In this document: positions 23,877 through 34,674 of the stretch, in pieces
How positions within the stretch are numbered: the stretch's first letter is position 1
How the letters are laid out: every line of letters begins with the position of its first letter
NCBI GenBank assembly: GCA_964036315.1
Contig: OZ038500.1
Span: forward strand, 53,182,782-53,246,781
Reading direction: 5' to 3'
Length of the DNA stretch: 64,000 nucleotides
From: Acanthosepion esculentum
Lineage: Eukaryota > Mollusca > Cephalopoda > Sepiida > Sepiidae
Notes under the pieces: generated by a model
Databases searched by the model: none
What the model saw: the letters and a program-made list of their open reading frames with translations, nothing else
Told to the model about the DNA's origin: nothing
Program-made: the position numbers and the translations under genes

Positions 23877-24712
23877 TCTCTCTCTCTCTCGCTCCCTCAC
23901 TCTCTCTCTCTATCCCTCACTCTCTCTCTATCCCTCACTCTCTCTCTATCCCTCACTCTCTCTCTATCCCTCACTCTCTCTCTATCCCTCACTCTCTCTC
24001 TATCCCTCACTCTCTCTCTATCCCTCACTCTCTCTCTATCCCTCACTCTCTCTCTATCCCTCACTCTCTCTCCCTCACTCTCTCTCTCTCCCTCACTCTC
24101 TCTCTCTCCCTCACTCTCTCTCTCTCCCTCACTCTCTCTCTCTCTCCCTCACTCTCTCTCTCCCTCACTCTCTCTCTCCCTCACTCTCTCTCTCCCTCAC
24201 TCTCTCTCTCCCTCACTCTCTCTCTCTCCCTCACTCTCTCTCTCTCCCCCACTCTCTCTCTCCCTCACTCTCTCTCTCTCCCTCACTCTCTCTCTCTCCC
24301 TCACTCTCTCTCTCTCCCCCACTCTCTCTCTCTCCCCCACTCTCTCTCTCTCTCCCCCACTCTCTCTCTCTCCCCCACTCTCTCTCTCTCCCCCACTCTC
24401 TCTCTCTCCCCCACTCTCTCTCTCCCTCACTCTCTCTCTCCCTCACTCTCTCTCTCCCTCACTCTCTCTCTCCCTCACTCTCTCTCTCCCTCACTCTCTC
24501 TCTCCCTCACTCTCTCTCTCTCCCTCACTCTCTCTCTCTCCCTCACTCTCTCTCTCTCCCCCACTCTCTCTCTCTCCCCCACTCTCTCTCACCCTCTCTC
24601 TCTCACCCTCACTCTCTCTCACTCACTCTCTCTCCCCCCTCTCTCTCCCCCCCTCTCTCTCACTCACTCTCTCTCCCCCCTCTCTCTCCCCCCCTCTCTC
24701 ACACACATACAC
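23877..24712 (+). repeat. CTCTCT(Y)CCCTCA polypyrimidine satellite
   Basis: About 835 bases of near-pure C/T on the + strand. The first part is a regular 18-bp unit (CTCTCTCTATCCCTCACT); later parts shift to CTCTCTCCCTCACTCT and CTCTCCCCCACTCT. It ends in CA repeats. The long L/S/P frames across it are not genes. Confidence 0.95.
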
Positions 24713-25064
24713 ACAACTCTTGCATTTTTTTATACACCACTTTCTGTTGCATTTTTAAATGCCGAGTAAAAGAAATACTTTTTACTGTTATGGTAATGTT
24801 AGGTGTTTCCTTATAAGGAAACATTCATTCACCTATCAGTCATTGTCAAGAGCTTTTTTTTCTTTCTTTTTAGCTAAATTCTGACATTTTAAGTTGTTGG
24901 AATTCAAATCAAAAGTACTTGGAATATAACAAAAAAAAAGAAATTGGGAATTTATTCATAACTCCAATCCTAATGCACAACACATTATTCAGAAATTTGA
25001 AAGATATAATAAAAAAGTTTAATAGATTTTGTCCATAGAAAACTTGCTTAGAGTGATTTTTGTT

Positions 25065-25270
25065 ACTTCAAACATTATTATGGAGGATACACATATTTGA
25101 AATACAACCCCCCCCCACCACCACTTTTTATTTTTACTTTAAACAGTGTGTATTACATCTATAGGCCTGCGTATTAAAGAAATCTCAAAGAAAATTTGTT
25201 CTCTGGCAGGAATCAAACCTGTGTCCTCCTTTGTTGAAGAAACTGCTGTTTGATCCCGTGCACTTTTCTC
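25065..25270 (-). mobile_element. tRNA-derived SINE (family of 8305-8505)
   Basis: The minus strand shows ACACAGGTTTGATTCCTGCC (box B-like) and the shared body ending in AAAAATAAAAAGTGG..., as at 8305-8505. Confidence 0.65.
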
Positions 25271-25739
25271 TTACTATGAAGAGCATCACAGAAAAAAGGA
25301 GATCTTCTTTAATAAGATTTCTCAAATACTCCGACCAGTAGATAACAATAAATATAAAGCATCTCCACAAATATGGGTAGAACTAAAGATCTGTCAGATT
25401 AAGAAATAATTTTTTAAAATCCATTAATTCTTTAGAAATTGCTCTGTTTACATCTTGGATATGAAACTGAGAAGATATGAACTTTTGAGAATCTGGGATG
25501 AGAAAGGATTTGCATTTAAAGGCTCTATTCATTCTTGCTTGATCGCCAACACCCTTCATGGCAAAGTTATATCTAATAATGATTTCTCCTGCAAAGTTCA
25601 AATCCTGCCAGAGGGTGCATATTTTTATTTAATAAACTTTCTTGAATATTCAAACTGGTAAATGAAAATAAATATACTCAAATATATGTATCCACTAAAC
25701 ATACCATTTAAAGTGTGAATTAATTATCTACTATAAAAA

Positions 25740-26220
25740 AACTGCTAACCTCATCGTCAACAACAATAATTCACCTGCATGATCCAAATTACAGAGAACC
25801 AATAATATGCATGAATTCACATGTCACTTAAGGGACTGTGTTCCTGACCAAACCAAATTCATAAATAATTATATTGGATATACTACAATATACCTAACAA
25901 GAAGACTCTCAATACATCTCTATGACCATAGCTCAAACCATGTCTCATTTAAACACCATCCACAACATACTCATTTACAATAGAAAAATAATAGCCTCAT
26001 CTACATGTTAAAAAAAAAAGGCTAAAAATAATGGAAGCATTATTAATATAAAAGAAAAAAAACTATGCTCAATAGCATCAACTGTGAACATGGCTACAAT
26101 GTGCTGACCATGTTTGGAAAATAAAACTCTTATAACTCTAGGTACATACATAAAGATATCAATACATTAAGTTAAAAGTAAAAAATGAAATCATCCTTGA
26201 TAATGGCTAAAAGAATGGTC
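25740..26220 (+). mobile_element. Penelope-like element fragment (GIY-YIG region)
   Basis: The + strand encodes HEFTCHLRDCVPDQTKF, then NNYIGYTTIYLTRRLSIHLY and later LKIMEALLI: a GIY-YIG endonuclease of the same kind as 2880-3180 but diverged, with stops. Its 3' end (CATCCTTGATAATGGCTAAA...GGTCGAAAGC near 26190-26226) matches the inverted 3' end at 2600-2640. Confidence 0.72.
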
Positions 26221-26425
26221 GAAAGCACTCTGATATACAGAACATTTGGACAATTGCTATGCAATTATACAATTTATATCCACAAAAAAGAAAATTTATA
26301 AGAACACAAAAAAAATTAAATAAAAAAAAAAAACTTAACCGCAGTACCTTGTCAGTCATTTTTAACAAAACTTGTATAAAAGAGGTATTGCTGCCCAAAT
26401 AAATAAATAAATATATATAGTGATT

Positions 26426-26556
26426 TTCCAAGCGTAGCTTAGATGTGGCACAAGGCTGAAAGTAGGAAGCACCCAGTGAGGATTGAACTCACTACTTGGT
26501 CGTAATTGTTCTAGCGAGACAAGCTTGCTAACCATTACACCACCCCTAGGTGACCA
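26426..26556 (-). mobile_element. tRNA-derived SINE (GGTGTAATGGTTAGC head), copy 1
   Basis: On the minus strand it starts GGTCACCTAGGGGTGGTGTA, with box A (TGGTGTAATGGTTAGCAAGC) and box B (GAGTTCAATCCTCACTGG), then a short body to the flanking (TA)n tract. Near-identical to 56765-56901. Confidence 0.85.
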
Positions 26557-27540
26557 ATAAATAAATATATATATGTGTGTGTGTGTGTGTGTGTATATGT
26601 ATGCATGATCATCTTACAGATTAGTTTGCTCATTTAAAAAATGGCAGAGACATGCAAATAAGGTGTGTGTTAACTTAGTCTATTAGAATCATTCCAATAA
26701 TTTTAGAGTTACTATCATTCTAAAAGTTGTTATCTTATTAATTCTTTGGTCTTTGTCAGACGTACAGTCAGTACAAGATGAATTCCCCTTCACCTCTTTC
26801 TGTACAGATTGCACACTTGAAGATGGCTGAAGAATGCTAACAAGAACAACAACTGGAATTCTTAAACAATGGTTTTCTAGTCTCAATAGCTTGAATAGCA
26901 GCATTTCAGGAAATAACATCATCTCAATGTAATTCCAGTGTTACAGACGTCCTTGTTTTCAAGCCAGATTCTCAGTTTGAATTGAGATATTTGTGCATGC
27001 AATTCTATCATCATTGGTTTATGGATTTTCATTCTTTGCAGAATTGAGGCGAATTTCTATGGCAATGAGTGATAAGCATTATCAAATTGCTGCATAATTT
27101 AATAAAGTAACTCTACAAGGATCTGAATATGTTTATTGAAAGATGTGCTGTGTAGATATGGTTGTGGAGAAGGTGACTGACAGCTTGAAAATGTGAAGTT
27201 AAAGTAGAATTTGTTACCTCAAACTTGTTATATGAAGATTTTTTTTCCATGTGTGTTTTTTGTTTTCACATTTAATATCAAAGATGTTTTTCATTTTTGG
27301 TCTTTAATATTAACATTGTCAAATTATTTTTTAAAAAAAGAAAAAAATAACTACTTTTGAGAAGTCTATTTAATTTTCCTCCTTCACATATATTGTAAGG
27401 AAAATTTATAAAATTCAGTGCAATACAATAAATCTGGAGTTACCATTAAGGGGAGGAAACTTATAGTATTAATGGTATATACAATTAGCTTGCTAACCAT
27501 TGATGTAAGTTACGTGTTAGCTAGTGTGTGTGTGTGTATG

Positions 27541-27570
27541 TATATATATATATATATATAATATATATAT
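27541..27570. repeat. (TA)n microsatellite
   Basis: Imperfect TA tract abutting the LTR-like sequence to its right. Confidence 0.9.
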
Positions 27571-27868
27571 TGTTATATTCCATGCTAATAGGAATATATA
27601 CTTGAAAAATAAGATGGATAAAATAAGTAAAGGTTTATTGTAAAAAAAAACAGTACAATAAGAATAAAGGTAACAGTTATGCACATGATCGTCACAAGTC
27701 AATCCAGTAGTGAGGGCTACTATTGGAAGGTCAGTAGTTCCTGCGTAAGTCTGAGTTGTACTCAACAGATCCCAGCTAGTCTCTGTAGTCCGTTGACTTA
27801 CAGATACTTATAGGTAGTTACTATCTATAGTGCAGTCACTCATGTGGGTGACAGGTTATTCCATTACA
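27571..27868 (-). mobile_element. Probable solo LTR, copy in minus orientation
   Basis: Read on the minus strand it begins TGTAATGGAATAACCTGTCA and ends GGAATATAACA, with a poly(A)-signal-like AATAAACC before the end; it starts TG and ends CA. It matches the better preserved copy at 38613-38885 throughout. It lies between (TA)n tracts, so a target duplication cannot be recognised. Confidence 0.75.
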
Positions 27869-27870
27869 TT

Positions 27871-27871
27871 T

Positions 27872-27920
<49 letters not shown>

Positions 27921-27940
27921 TATATATAGATATATATAAA
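27871..27940. repeat. (TA)n microsatellite with GATATATA variants
   Basis: TA tract with interspersed G. Confidence 0.9.
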
Positions 27941-27957
27941 ATTTGAAAGTGGATATT

Positions 27958-28066
27958 GAAGTCAACACCCAGAGGAGAAAATCTGTTTCATGCTAAACGC
28001 AATTGTTATGGCCTGTTGATTGCATTTAGCATGAAATAGACTGTCACCTCTGGGTGTTGACTTCAT
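27958..28066. repeat. Short fold-back repeat with decayed hammerhead-like block
   Basis: Arms 27958-28004 and 28019-28066 are inverted copies (AAGTCAACACCCAGAGG... and its complement) around a 14-base loop. The right arm on the + strand reads CTGTTGA, TTGC/GCAT helix, GAAA, TAGACTGTC: the order of hammerhead boxes with a substitution in CTGANGA. Confidence 0.65.
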
Positions 28067-28148
28067 TGTCATTGGATAGAAACTTTTCATTCAAACATGT
28101 TTCTTTGAATATGACCGGCAAGAAATATTTGCTTAATTTTTTATTGAT

Positions 28149-28237
28149 TTTTCTTTCTTTTTTTTTTCTTTTTCTTTCTTTTTTTTTCTTTTTCTTTCTT
28201 TTTTCTTTCTTTTTTTTTTCTTTTTCTTTTCTTTTCT
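28149..28237 (+). repeat. Polypyrimidine (TTTTTC)n tract
   Basis: T-rich tract with spaced C residues, like the longer tract at 4190. Confidence 0.9.
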
Positions 28238-28458
28238 AGTATTTTAAAATTTTGGTTGGAGTAAGGGAGTGTCAAAATCGTCCATAGTGTTTATTATCCC
28301 CCAAGTGCTTCCAGGCCACTTCTTTAGCCATTTTCAAGGAGTTTCTTGTTAATTTCTTTTCACACTTGTTTTTTTGAGATGTGGTTGAGTGATTCCTATA
28401 GAATGTTAGTAGCATTTATTGATCCCCACGAAATGAACATGGCTGGAATTCGAGTTGG

Positions 28459-28462
<4 letters not shown>

Positions 28463-28527
<65 letters not shown>
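28463..28527. repeat. (CA)n microsatellite
   Basis: CA tract of about 32 units, just upstream of the hammerhead SINE at 28555. Confidence 0.95.
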
Positions 28528-28530
<3 letters not shown>

Positions 28531-28554
28531 CTATCTCTCTCTTATATATATATT

Positions 28555-28608
28555 GTCATCCACAGACAGACTGTTTCGCTGTATCACAGCTCATCAGTGT
28601 GGCTAGAC
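28555..28608 (-). ncRNA. Hammerhead ribozyme B1 (type I layout)
   Basis: Minus-strand boxes in order: stem I 5' strand CCACA; CTGATGA (28597-28591); stem II GCTG-TGATA-CAGC (28590-28578); GAAA (28577-28574); minimal stem III CA-GTC-TG; cleavage triplet GTC (C at 28565); stem I 3' strand TGTGG. All conserved core positions are present and both strands of stem I pair; a distal GTC/GAC pairing closes the internal loop. Predicted cleavage is after 28565 on the minus strand. No activity data. Confidence 0.85.
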
Positions 28609-28690
28609 GTCCGTTTGCCTCTAGCTAGGATCGAAGCCCAACTGAATTAGTGTCAGTCGGGGATTCTACCACTAAGCCGTTGACACACAG
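28555..28690 (-). mobile_element. tRNA-headed SINE carrying a hammerhead ribozyme (family B), copy 1
   Basis: On the minus strand: GTGTGTCAACGGCTTAGTGG (box A about 28679-28661), then box B GGGCTTCGATCCT (28639-28628), then a complete hammerhead core (28608-28555), ending at a (TA)n tract. Two relatives lie at 56588-56723 (+) and 56921-57010 (-). Confidence 0.82.
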
Positions 28691-28858
28691 CAGGGATGAA
28701 AGAGAATTTAAGCGTATTTATTTTTAGATAAACACAAAGTGACAGAGAGAACTCGATTCGATTTACTGAAGAGTCTTGCATTATGAGCCGTAATAGTCAC
28801 TGTTTACAAACCCACACTTCCTCCCCAGAGAGCTCAACTGAAATAAATTTTTCAGGAG

Positions 28859-28860
<2 letters not shown>

Positions 28861-28898
<38 letters not shown>
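28861..28898. repeat. (TA)n microsatellite
   Basis: Perfect TA tract truncating the mariner remnant on its right. Confidence 0.95.
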
Positions 28899-28900
<2 letters not shown>

Positions 28901-29127
28901 CCATAGAAAAAAAAATCACAAAGTGTCAAGTCAGGTGAATGCGGTGGCCATTTCAGTAACACATTGTCATTATCAGTGACTTGCTTGATCCATCTTCCTG
29001 GTAGATTCTCATTGAGATAACTCTGTACAGCCAACTTAGTTTTTACACATTTTTTTAAAATTTGAGGTCATTTGAGCAAGAATTGGCTACAAAAGGATGT
29101 GAATTTTGTGTGGACACCCTGTGTGTG

Positions 29128-29128
<1 letters not shown>
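28899..29128 (-). mobile_element. Tc1/mariner transposase remnant with one terminus
   Basis: The minus strand encodes LNENLPGRWI and WPPHSPDLTLCDFFFYG, the segment around the third catalytic Asp of a DDE transposase (SPDLTPCDFF motif). Further right the terminus reads ACAGGGTGTCCACACAAAAT on the minus strand. Only about 230 bp survive. Confidence 0.8.

Positions 29129-29130
<2 letters not shown>

Positions 29131-29183
<53 letters not shown>
29131..29183. repeat. (TA)n microsatellite
   Basis: TA tract running into TTTATTTA and the fold-back to its right. Confidence 0.95.
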
Positions 29184-29187
<4 letters not shown>

Positions 29188-29528
29188 TTATTTATTATAA
29201 TTTTATCATACAGACAAAACCATTTTACTCAAACAAAGATGCAATTTGGTTTCAGTGCATTTTAACTGCACATCTACGGGTGAGGGTCGGAAATGGTTAC
29301 CCAGGTTAAAGGTAACAATTTCTGACCCTCACCCATAGATGTGCAGTTAAAATGCACTGAAACCAAGTTGCATCTTTGTTTAGAGTAAAATGGTTTTGTC
29401 TATATGATAAAATTATAATGAATAAATAATTATCGCTCTACTACCTGTATCGAGCTCTTTTTTGAATGAATGCTGTGAACGTTAGAATTTATATATTTTA
29501 TATATTACTTTCGTTCTCATTGCATCGG

Positions 29529-29530
<2 letters not shown>
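29184..29530. repeat. Fold-back repeat with about 115-bp arms
   Basis: Arms 29184-29302 and 29310-29427 are near-perfect inverted copies with a loop of about 8 bases; a 100-bp single-copy tail follows to 29530. The right arm plus tail recurs at 42283-42493, showing a dispersed family. On the + strand the right arm has a TGTGCA/TGCACT helix followed by GAAAC, CAA, GTT, reminiscent of a hammerhead but without a recognisable CTGANGA. Confidence 0.85.
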
Positions 29531-29559
<29 letters not shown>

Positions 29560-30490
29560 TTGTGTGTGTTGTGGAAATAAATTCATGACCAAATAAGGCC
29601 ACCCCCAAGACTCATAGCTCCCAAACGAATATTTCAGGGATGATTTTCATGACATTAAATAGTTCCTAAGACCTGCAAGCCATTTAAAGAAATTATTACA
29701 CAATTTTTTTTTTTTAAATTATAAACTATAGAAACAAAGTATTAGCAATTTTGAATACTTTGCAATATTAAAAGTGGCAAGATAAAATACTTGCTTAACA
29801 CTGAGATTAGTCACTATCTCTAAACTTAAATATTTATTTCCTTTTTAAAATACCCTTAAAGTGATTGTTGCCTTACTGATGATCCCGAGTTGTGTATAAT
29901 TTTGAGTATCAATAAAATTGTTTAACATGAACAAGTCATGATACATTTTCACTAAAATTTAAAATAATTCAGTGGAATCATTATTTTTATGTTCTTGGTT
30001 TCTTTGTTATATATTTTGTAGACCACACAAGAAAAACATTTTTACAGTCATATAGAATCTAAACTATTCTGAAAAAGAAAAAGGTTTAAAAAAAAAAAAA
30101 AATGGAGAAAGAAAAAAGGCATCTACTCAAATATGGGTATCCATTAAAAATCATGTTTAAATTAATAAGAAATGAGTAGCAAATAAAACACAGATTTCCC
30201 TATCCTGAGTTTTGTGATGGTTACATCCACTTGTCAGGAAGCTTGATTGTAAAATTGAATGAATTCACATGAGTGAACATTTAGTTTTATTTATTATTAA
30301 TGTTCTATCACTCAATATCGAGTACTATAATTACAAAGGACTATTTGACTGAAGTGTTACCTTTCAGAAATACTTTGGTCGACCATTATCAGTCCAACCT
30401 ATCACCAAAAATCAGAATAGTGATTTTTGGAAAATGAACTGAGAATGTTCCAGCCCCCCCCTTCCCCTTTTCGTGCATGTGTAATATATA

Positions 30491-30692
30491 GGGTGGCAAT
30501 AAAGTCATGATCAAAAAGCAAAACATTGACACAGGTGACTCGCACTTCAAACAGTATAGGTAATTAATTTACTATTTTTTACCATAACATTTTATCATTA
30601 TTAACCAGAACTATTTTAATAATAAATTTCTGGACTGTTCGTTAATTGATTTGTCTTGTTATTGTAATTAACTGTATAGTGATTTTATTGCC

Positions 30693-30696
<4 letters not shown>
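30491..30696. mobile_element. mariner-type MITE, 206 bp, TA target duplication
   Basis: Ends GGGTGGCAATAAAGTCA and (complement of the right end) GGGTGGCAATAAAATCA, 16 of 17 identical, with TA on both sides (30489-30490 and 30697-30698). No coding content. Confidence 0.9.

Positions 30697-30746
<50 letters not shown>
30697..30746. repeat. (TA)n microsatellite
   Basis: TA tract bridging the MITE and the SINE that follows. Confidence 0.95.
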
Positions 30747-30748
<2 letters not shown>

Positions 30749-30965
30749 TGTGTGGCCAAGTGGTTAGAACATTCACTTTTTGATCATTAGACCAGGGCTT
30801 GAATTTCACCAGGGTTGATTTGTCAGAAAGTGTCCTTCCTGACATTATCAGTCTGGAGGGGGACGATTTCAGTGTGCAGCACCTTTTGGAAAGCGCCTGA
30901 AAAACATACCACAAGTTGACCCAAGCCTTGTGAGTGAAATTGGGTAGACAGAACACTTGGGGCCG
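30747..30965 (+). mobile_element. tRNA-derived SINE (GTGGCCAAGTGGTTAGAAC head)
   Basis: Box A (TGGCCAAGTGGTTAGAAC) and box B-like GGGCTTGAATTTCACC lie at the 5' end. The body contains GTGTGCAGCACCTTTTGGAA and ends GTGAAATTGGGTAGACAGAA, a tail I recognise as common in octopus/squid SINEs. Confidence 0.82.
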
Positions 30966-31009
30966 TTGATAGCTGATAGCACGAGGTCACAAATGATTCT
31001 CTCCCAGAA

Positions 31010-31094
31010 ACTCTAACTAAGGTCTGCTCAGTATAGTTGCAGTATAAATGACTGGTTGGCTCTGTGGGTGTTGAACATACATGTGCCTGAGCAT
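31010..31094 (+). mobile_element. Short interspersed repeat shared with 47385-47460
   Basis: Shares CTCAGTATAGTTG-AGTATAAA, TTGGCTCTGTGGGTG and TGTGCCTGAGCA with 47395-47460. Family unknown. Confidence 0.6.
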
Positions 31095-31158
31095 ATATAT
31101 GACAAAGTATATATATATATATATGACAAAGTATATATATATATATATATATGACAAA

Positions 31159-31192
<34 letters not shown>

Positions 31193-31224
31193 CAAAGTAT
31201 ATATATATATATATATATGACAAA

Positions 31225-31274
<50 letters not shown>

Positions 31275-31485
31275 CAAAGTATATATATATATATATATAT
31301 GACAAAGTATATATATATATATGACAAAGTATATATATATATATATATATGACAAAGTATATATATATATATGACAAAGTATATATATATATATATATAT
31401 GACAAAGTATATATATATATATGACAAAGTATATATATATATATATATATATATATGACAAAGTATATATATATATATGACAAAG

Positions 31486-31516
<31 letters not shown>

Positions 31517-31550
31517 CAAAGTATATATATATATATATATATATGACAAA

Positions 31551-31584
<34 letters not shown>

Positions 31585-31588
31585 CAAA

Positions 31589-31624
<36 letters not shown>

Positions 31625-31661
31625 CAAAGTATATATATATATATATATATATATGACAAAG

Positions 31662-31692
<31 letters not shown>

Positions 31693-32312
31693 CAAAGTAT
31701 ATATATATATATATGACAAAGTATATATATATATATATATATATATGACAAAGTATATATATATATATATATATATATGACAAAGTATATATATATATAT
31801 ATATATATATGACAAAGTATATATATATATATATATATATGACAAAGTATATATATATATATATATATATATGACAAAGTATATATATATATATATATAT
31901 ATATGACAAAGTATATATATATATATATATATGACAAAGTATATATATATATATATATATGACAAAGTATATATATATATATATATATGACAAAGTATAT
32001 ATATATGACAAAGTATATATATATATATATATATGACAAAGTATATATATATGACAAAGTATATATATATATATATATATGACAAAGTATATATATATAT
32101 ATATATATATGACAAAGTATATATATATATATATATATATATATGACAAAGTATATATATATATATATATGACAAAGTATATATATATATATATATGACA
32201 AAGTATATATATATATATATATGACAAAGTATATATATATATATATATGACAAAGTATATATATATATATATATGACAAAGTATATATATATATATATAT
32301 ATATATGACAAA

Positions 32313-32354
<42 letters not shown>

Positions 32355-32358
32355 CAAA

Positions 32359-32392
<34 letters not shown>

Positions 32393-32396
32393 CAAA

Positions 32397-32430
<34 letters not shown>

Positions 32431-32515
32431 CAAAGTATATATGTATATATATATATATATGACAAAGTATATATATATATATATATATGACAAAGTGTGT
32501 GTATATAATATATAT
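31095..32515. repeat. Minisatellite of (TA)n blocks separated by GACAAAG
   Basis: About 1.4 kb in which TA runs of variable length (about 10-45 bases) are punctuated by GACAAAG, about 47 times by my count. Only the TA length varies; the heptamer is essentially invariant. The long IYIYIY frames across it are artefacts. Confidence 0.97.
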
Positions 32516-32559
32516 ATAATTTCTGCTAATAAATTACTTAGTATTAATGAGGAAGACTC

Positions 32560-32935
32560 TATGCAACAGAGATTTGGTATTGCAGAAGGATGACGAGGAT
32601 ATGGACCGAGCATGTGAGCAATGATCAGGTCTTAGATAGGTTACAAACAAGGAGGAGGCTTATGCTTAACATCAGAAAGAGGCAGCTGAAGTTTCTGGGA
32701 TACATAATGAGGAAGGAGGGCCTGGAGAATCTGATACTAACCGGTCAAATAGAGGGAAAGAGAGACCAGGGAAAGCAGCGCGTGACATACTTGACGAGCT
32801 TGAGCAGGTGGATGACCGAACATAGTCTGGGGGAGGAAGCAGAAGGAAGGTGCTTGCTGAGATCTGCAAGGTATAGAAGGAAGTGGAGAGCCATGATCGC
32901 CTATATCCTGAAAGGATATAGCACATAAAAAGAAA
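32560..32935 (+). mobile_element. RTE-like LINE 3' end, truncated
   Basis: One open frame from 32590 to 32928 encodes the ORF2 C-terminus without a stop: [60 protein letters not shown], then WRAMIAYILKGYST-stop. It is the best preserved copy of this LINE family in the window but has lost the endonuclease and RT. Confidence 0.82.
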
Positions 32936-33159
32936 GAATGATATTAAAAACTTATCAAAGGTCAGCTCAAAGTTTCATGATTTTTCAATCTCTTAACAGG
33001 ACTTGAAATGTGTGCGTGTCTATCACGTTTAATCTCCTATACCTGCATCCCTGGTTTAGGATCTCCTATTGAGGGTTGAACTCCCTACTGTAGTAATGGT
33101 TTACAAGATAAGCTTGTTAACTATAATCCTATTAGCAAAGGCCATGTATTTACTAAGCT

Positions 33160-33270
33160 TAACAGTAACTGATTATGGTACAAGGGCACAGCTGTTGAGC
33201 ACCCAATGAGTATTGAACTCACTGTAGTAGCAATGGTTTCTGGGACTTGTTTCCCAAGTACTGCTCCATG
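33160..33270 (-). mobile_element. tRNA-SINE fragment
   Basis: Minus strand GAGTTCAATACTCATTGGGTGC resembles the box B region of the SINE at 26426-26556 (GAGTTCAATCCTCACTGGGTGC). A similar but weaker match lies near 33060-33110. Confidence 0.5.
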
Positions 33271-33799
33271 GCAGCATATGTTGAAAGATTTATTGTTCAC
33301 GCACAAGAAGAAATGAAAATGCTAGAAATTATAAAATTTTGATCAAGGAGAAACTCTTTTTCACTGCAACTAGATTGTGATGGCAACACACTCATTGAAG
33401 CGCTTCATTGCAACTGAAAAGAGGGGAAGAAAATGTTTTCAGTTAAAACAAAAGCAGAACATTTCCTCATTTTCTGTACAGCTGATATCTTTATTGATTA
33501 AAGTGAATGTGAAATTAAAAAAAAAAAAACAATGAAAAGAAAGCACTACTCAACATCCAAACAAGGTTACTGTGAGCTTTAAGTGAGCCAGATGCATTAA
33601 TGCTTCTACCATGGTTATTTGAAACCTTACCAAATGCCACCTATGTCTTTACTGGAGTTACTATTAGAAATTGCTATATAGGAATAAATTTTATAAATAA
33701 AATTAAGTTTATTAACAATTTCACTTCAACCATAGATATTTGAACCTTTACATAATGACATCTATCTTTTTGTTTGTGTTACCATTAGAAATTGATATA

Positions 33800-33911
33800 C
33801 AGGGCGTGGCAAAAATACCTCCCACATAATGGATGACATTAGCTAGATGAAGACACCATTGCTGCTAATAATCTTACCATTATGTAAAGGGTATTTCTAG
33901 TGCATCGTTTA
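33800..33911. mobile_element. Small degenerate MITE
   Basis: TA-flanked insertion with imperfect inverted ends of about 38 bp. Both contain AATACC followed by ACATAATGG; the left end is CAGGGCGTGGCAAAAATACC. Confidence 0.6.
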
Positions 33912-34014
33912 TAAGACTAATGCTTTATTTTGCTAAATAAAATTCAATACATTTACTGCTACTTTGGACATTTGAACCATTACATAATGCCATCTATATT
34001 TTTGCTTGTATTTA

Positions 34015-34335
34015 TCATCACTTACGTGTCCCTTCAGAATGGGAGTGATCATGGCTCTCCAGAACTTCCTATCCTTTGTAGCTCTTACTAAGGTTTGCCT
34101 TTTCACCATTCTACTGACTCTGGTTTGCCATCCATTTACACAAACTTGTTAAGTAGGTTACTCACTGTTTCTCCCTCTCTCTCAATATGTCCTGTAAGTG
34201 TCAAATTCTCCAAGACCTCCTTCCACATTACGTGTGCTAGAAATTTCAACTGCCCCTTTTTAATTCTAAATATGTCTTTTTGTTTCCATTTTCCTTAAAA
34301 CTTCCTCATTACATGATTAGTCCATTTTTTTTTTT
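34015..34335 (-). mobile_element. RTE-like LINE 3' fragment
   Basis: The minus-strand sequence matches the LINE 3' region at 15835-16400 (complement of GATCATGGCTCTCCAGAACT, TGTCCTGTAAGTGTCAAATT, GGAAATTCTCCAAGACCTCC-like blocks). Multiple frame breaks. Confidence 0.7.
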
Positions 34336-34623
34336 ATAATTTTTTTTGTAATACTACTTAGGCTTTATTTGGGCAAATAAAAAATAAAAAATAAATACAT
34401 TTTATAAATTTACTTCTAATTTGAATATTTTAAAACCTACTAAATGCCATTTATTTTTGCTGGAGTTATGAGAAATTTCTATATGTGATTTTAGCATTAT
34501 TTTGGTCAATAAAATTGGTTACAATATATTTTACTGGTAATATTATATGAAAACCTAGTAAAAAAGAATATTCTGAACATAACATCAATCAGCTAAATGA
34601 CAAATTATTTTACTCACATTAAT

Positions 34624-34625
<2 letters not shown>

Positions 34626-34672
<47 letters not shown>
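34626..34672. repeat. (TA)n microsatellite
   Basis: Perfect TA tract. Confidence 0.95.

Positions 34673-34674
<2 letters not shown>

Larger units (their letters stand above)
33605..34545. repeat. Diverged tandem repeat array interrupted by other elements
   Basis: Three units of about 120-160 bp share TTTGAACCWTTACATAATGCCATCTAT, a TGTTACCATTAGAAATTGCTATA-like block (written here as consensus) and CTTTATTTTGCTAAATAAAA. Unit 2 is split by a small MITE (33800-33911) and unit 3 by a LINE piece (34015-34335). The same sequence lies inverted at 40145-40400. Confidence 0.7.

Noticed and set aside
23877..24712. CRISPR-like array (regular 18-bp repeats)
   Set aside because: Repeats are contiguous low-complexity pyrimidine units without unique spacers, in an animal genome.
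23809..24816. 335-codon Ser/Leu/Pro-rich frame
   Set aside because: Produced by the CTCTCT/CCCTCA satellite; present in several frames at once and bounded by the repeat.
26426..26556. True tRNA gene (clear box A and box B)
   Set aside because: The acceptor and anticodon stems do not pair properly and a near-identical copy with SINE body exists at 56765; it is a SINE head.
31017..32613. Three minus-strand open frames of 455-596 codons (IYIYIY...TLSY/LCHI)
   Set aside because: They are readings of the (TA)n-GACAAAG minisatellite in each frame; length comes from the absence of stops in TATA repeats.
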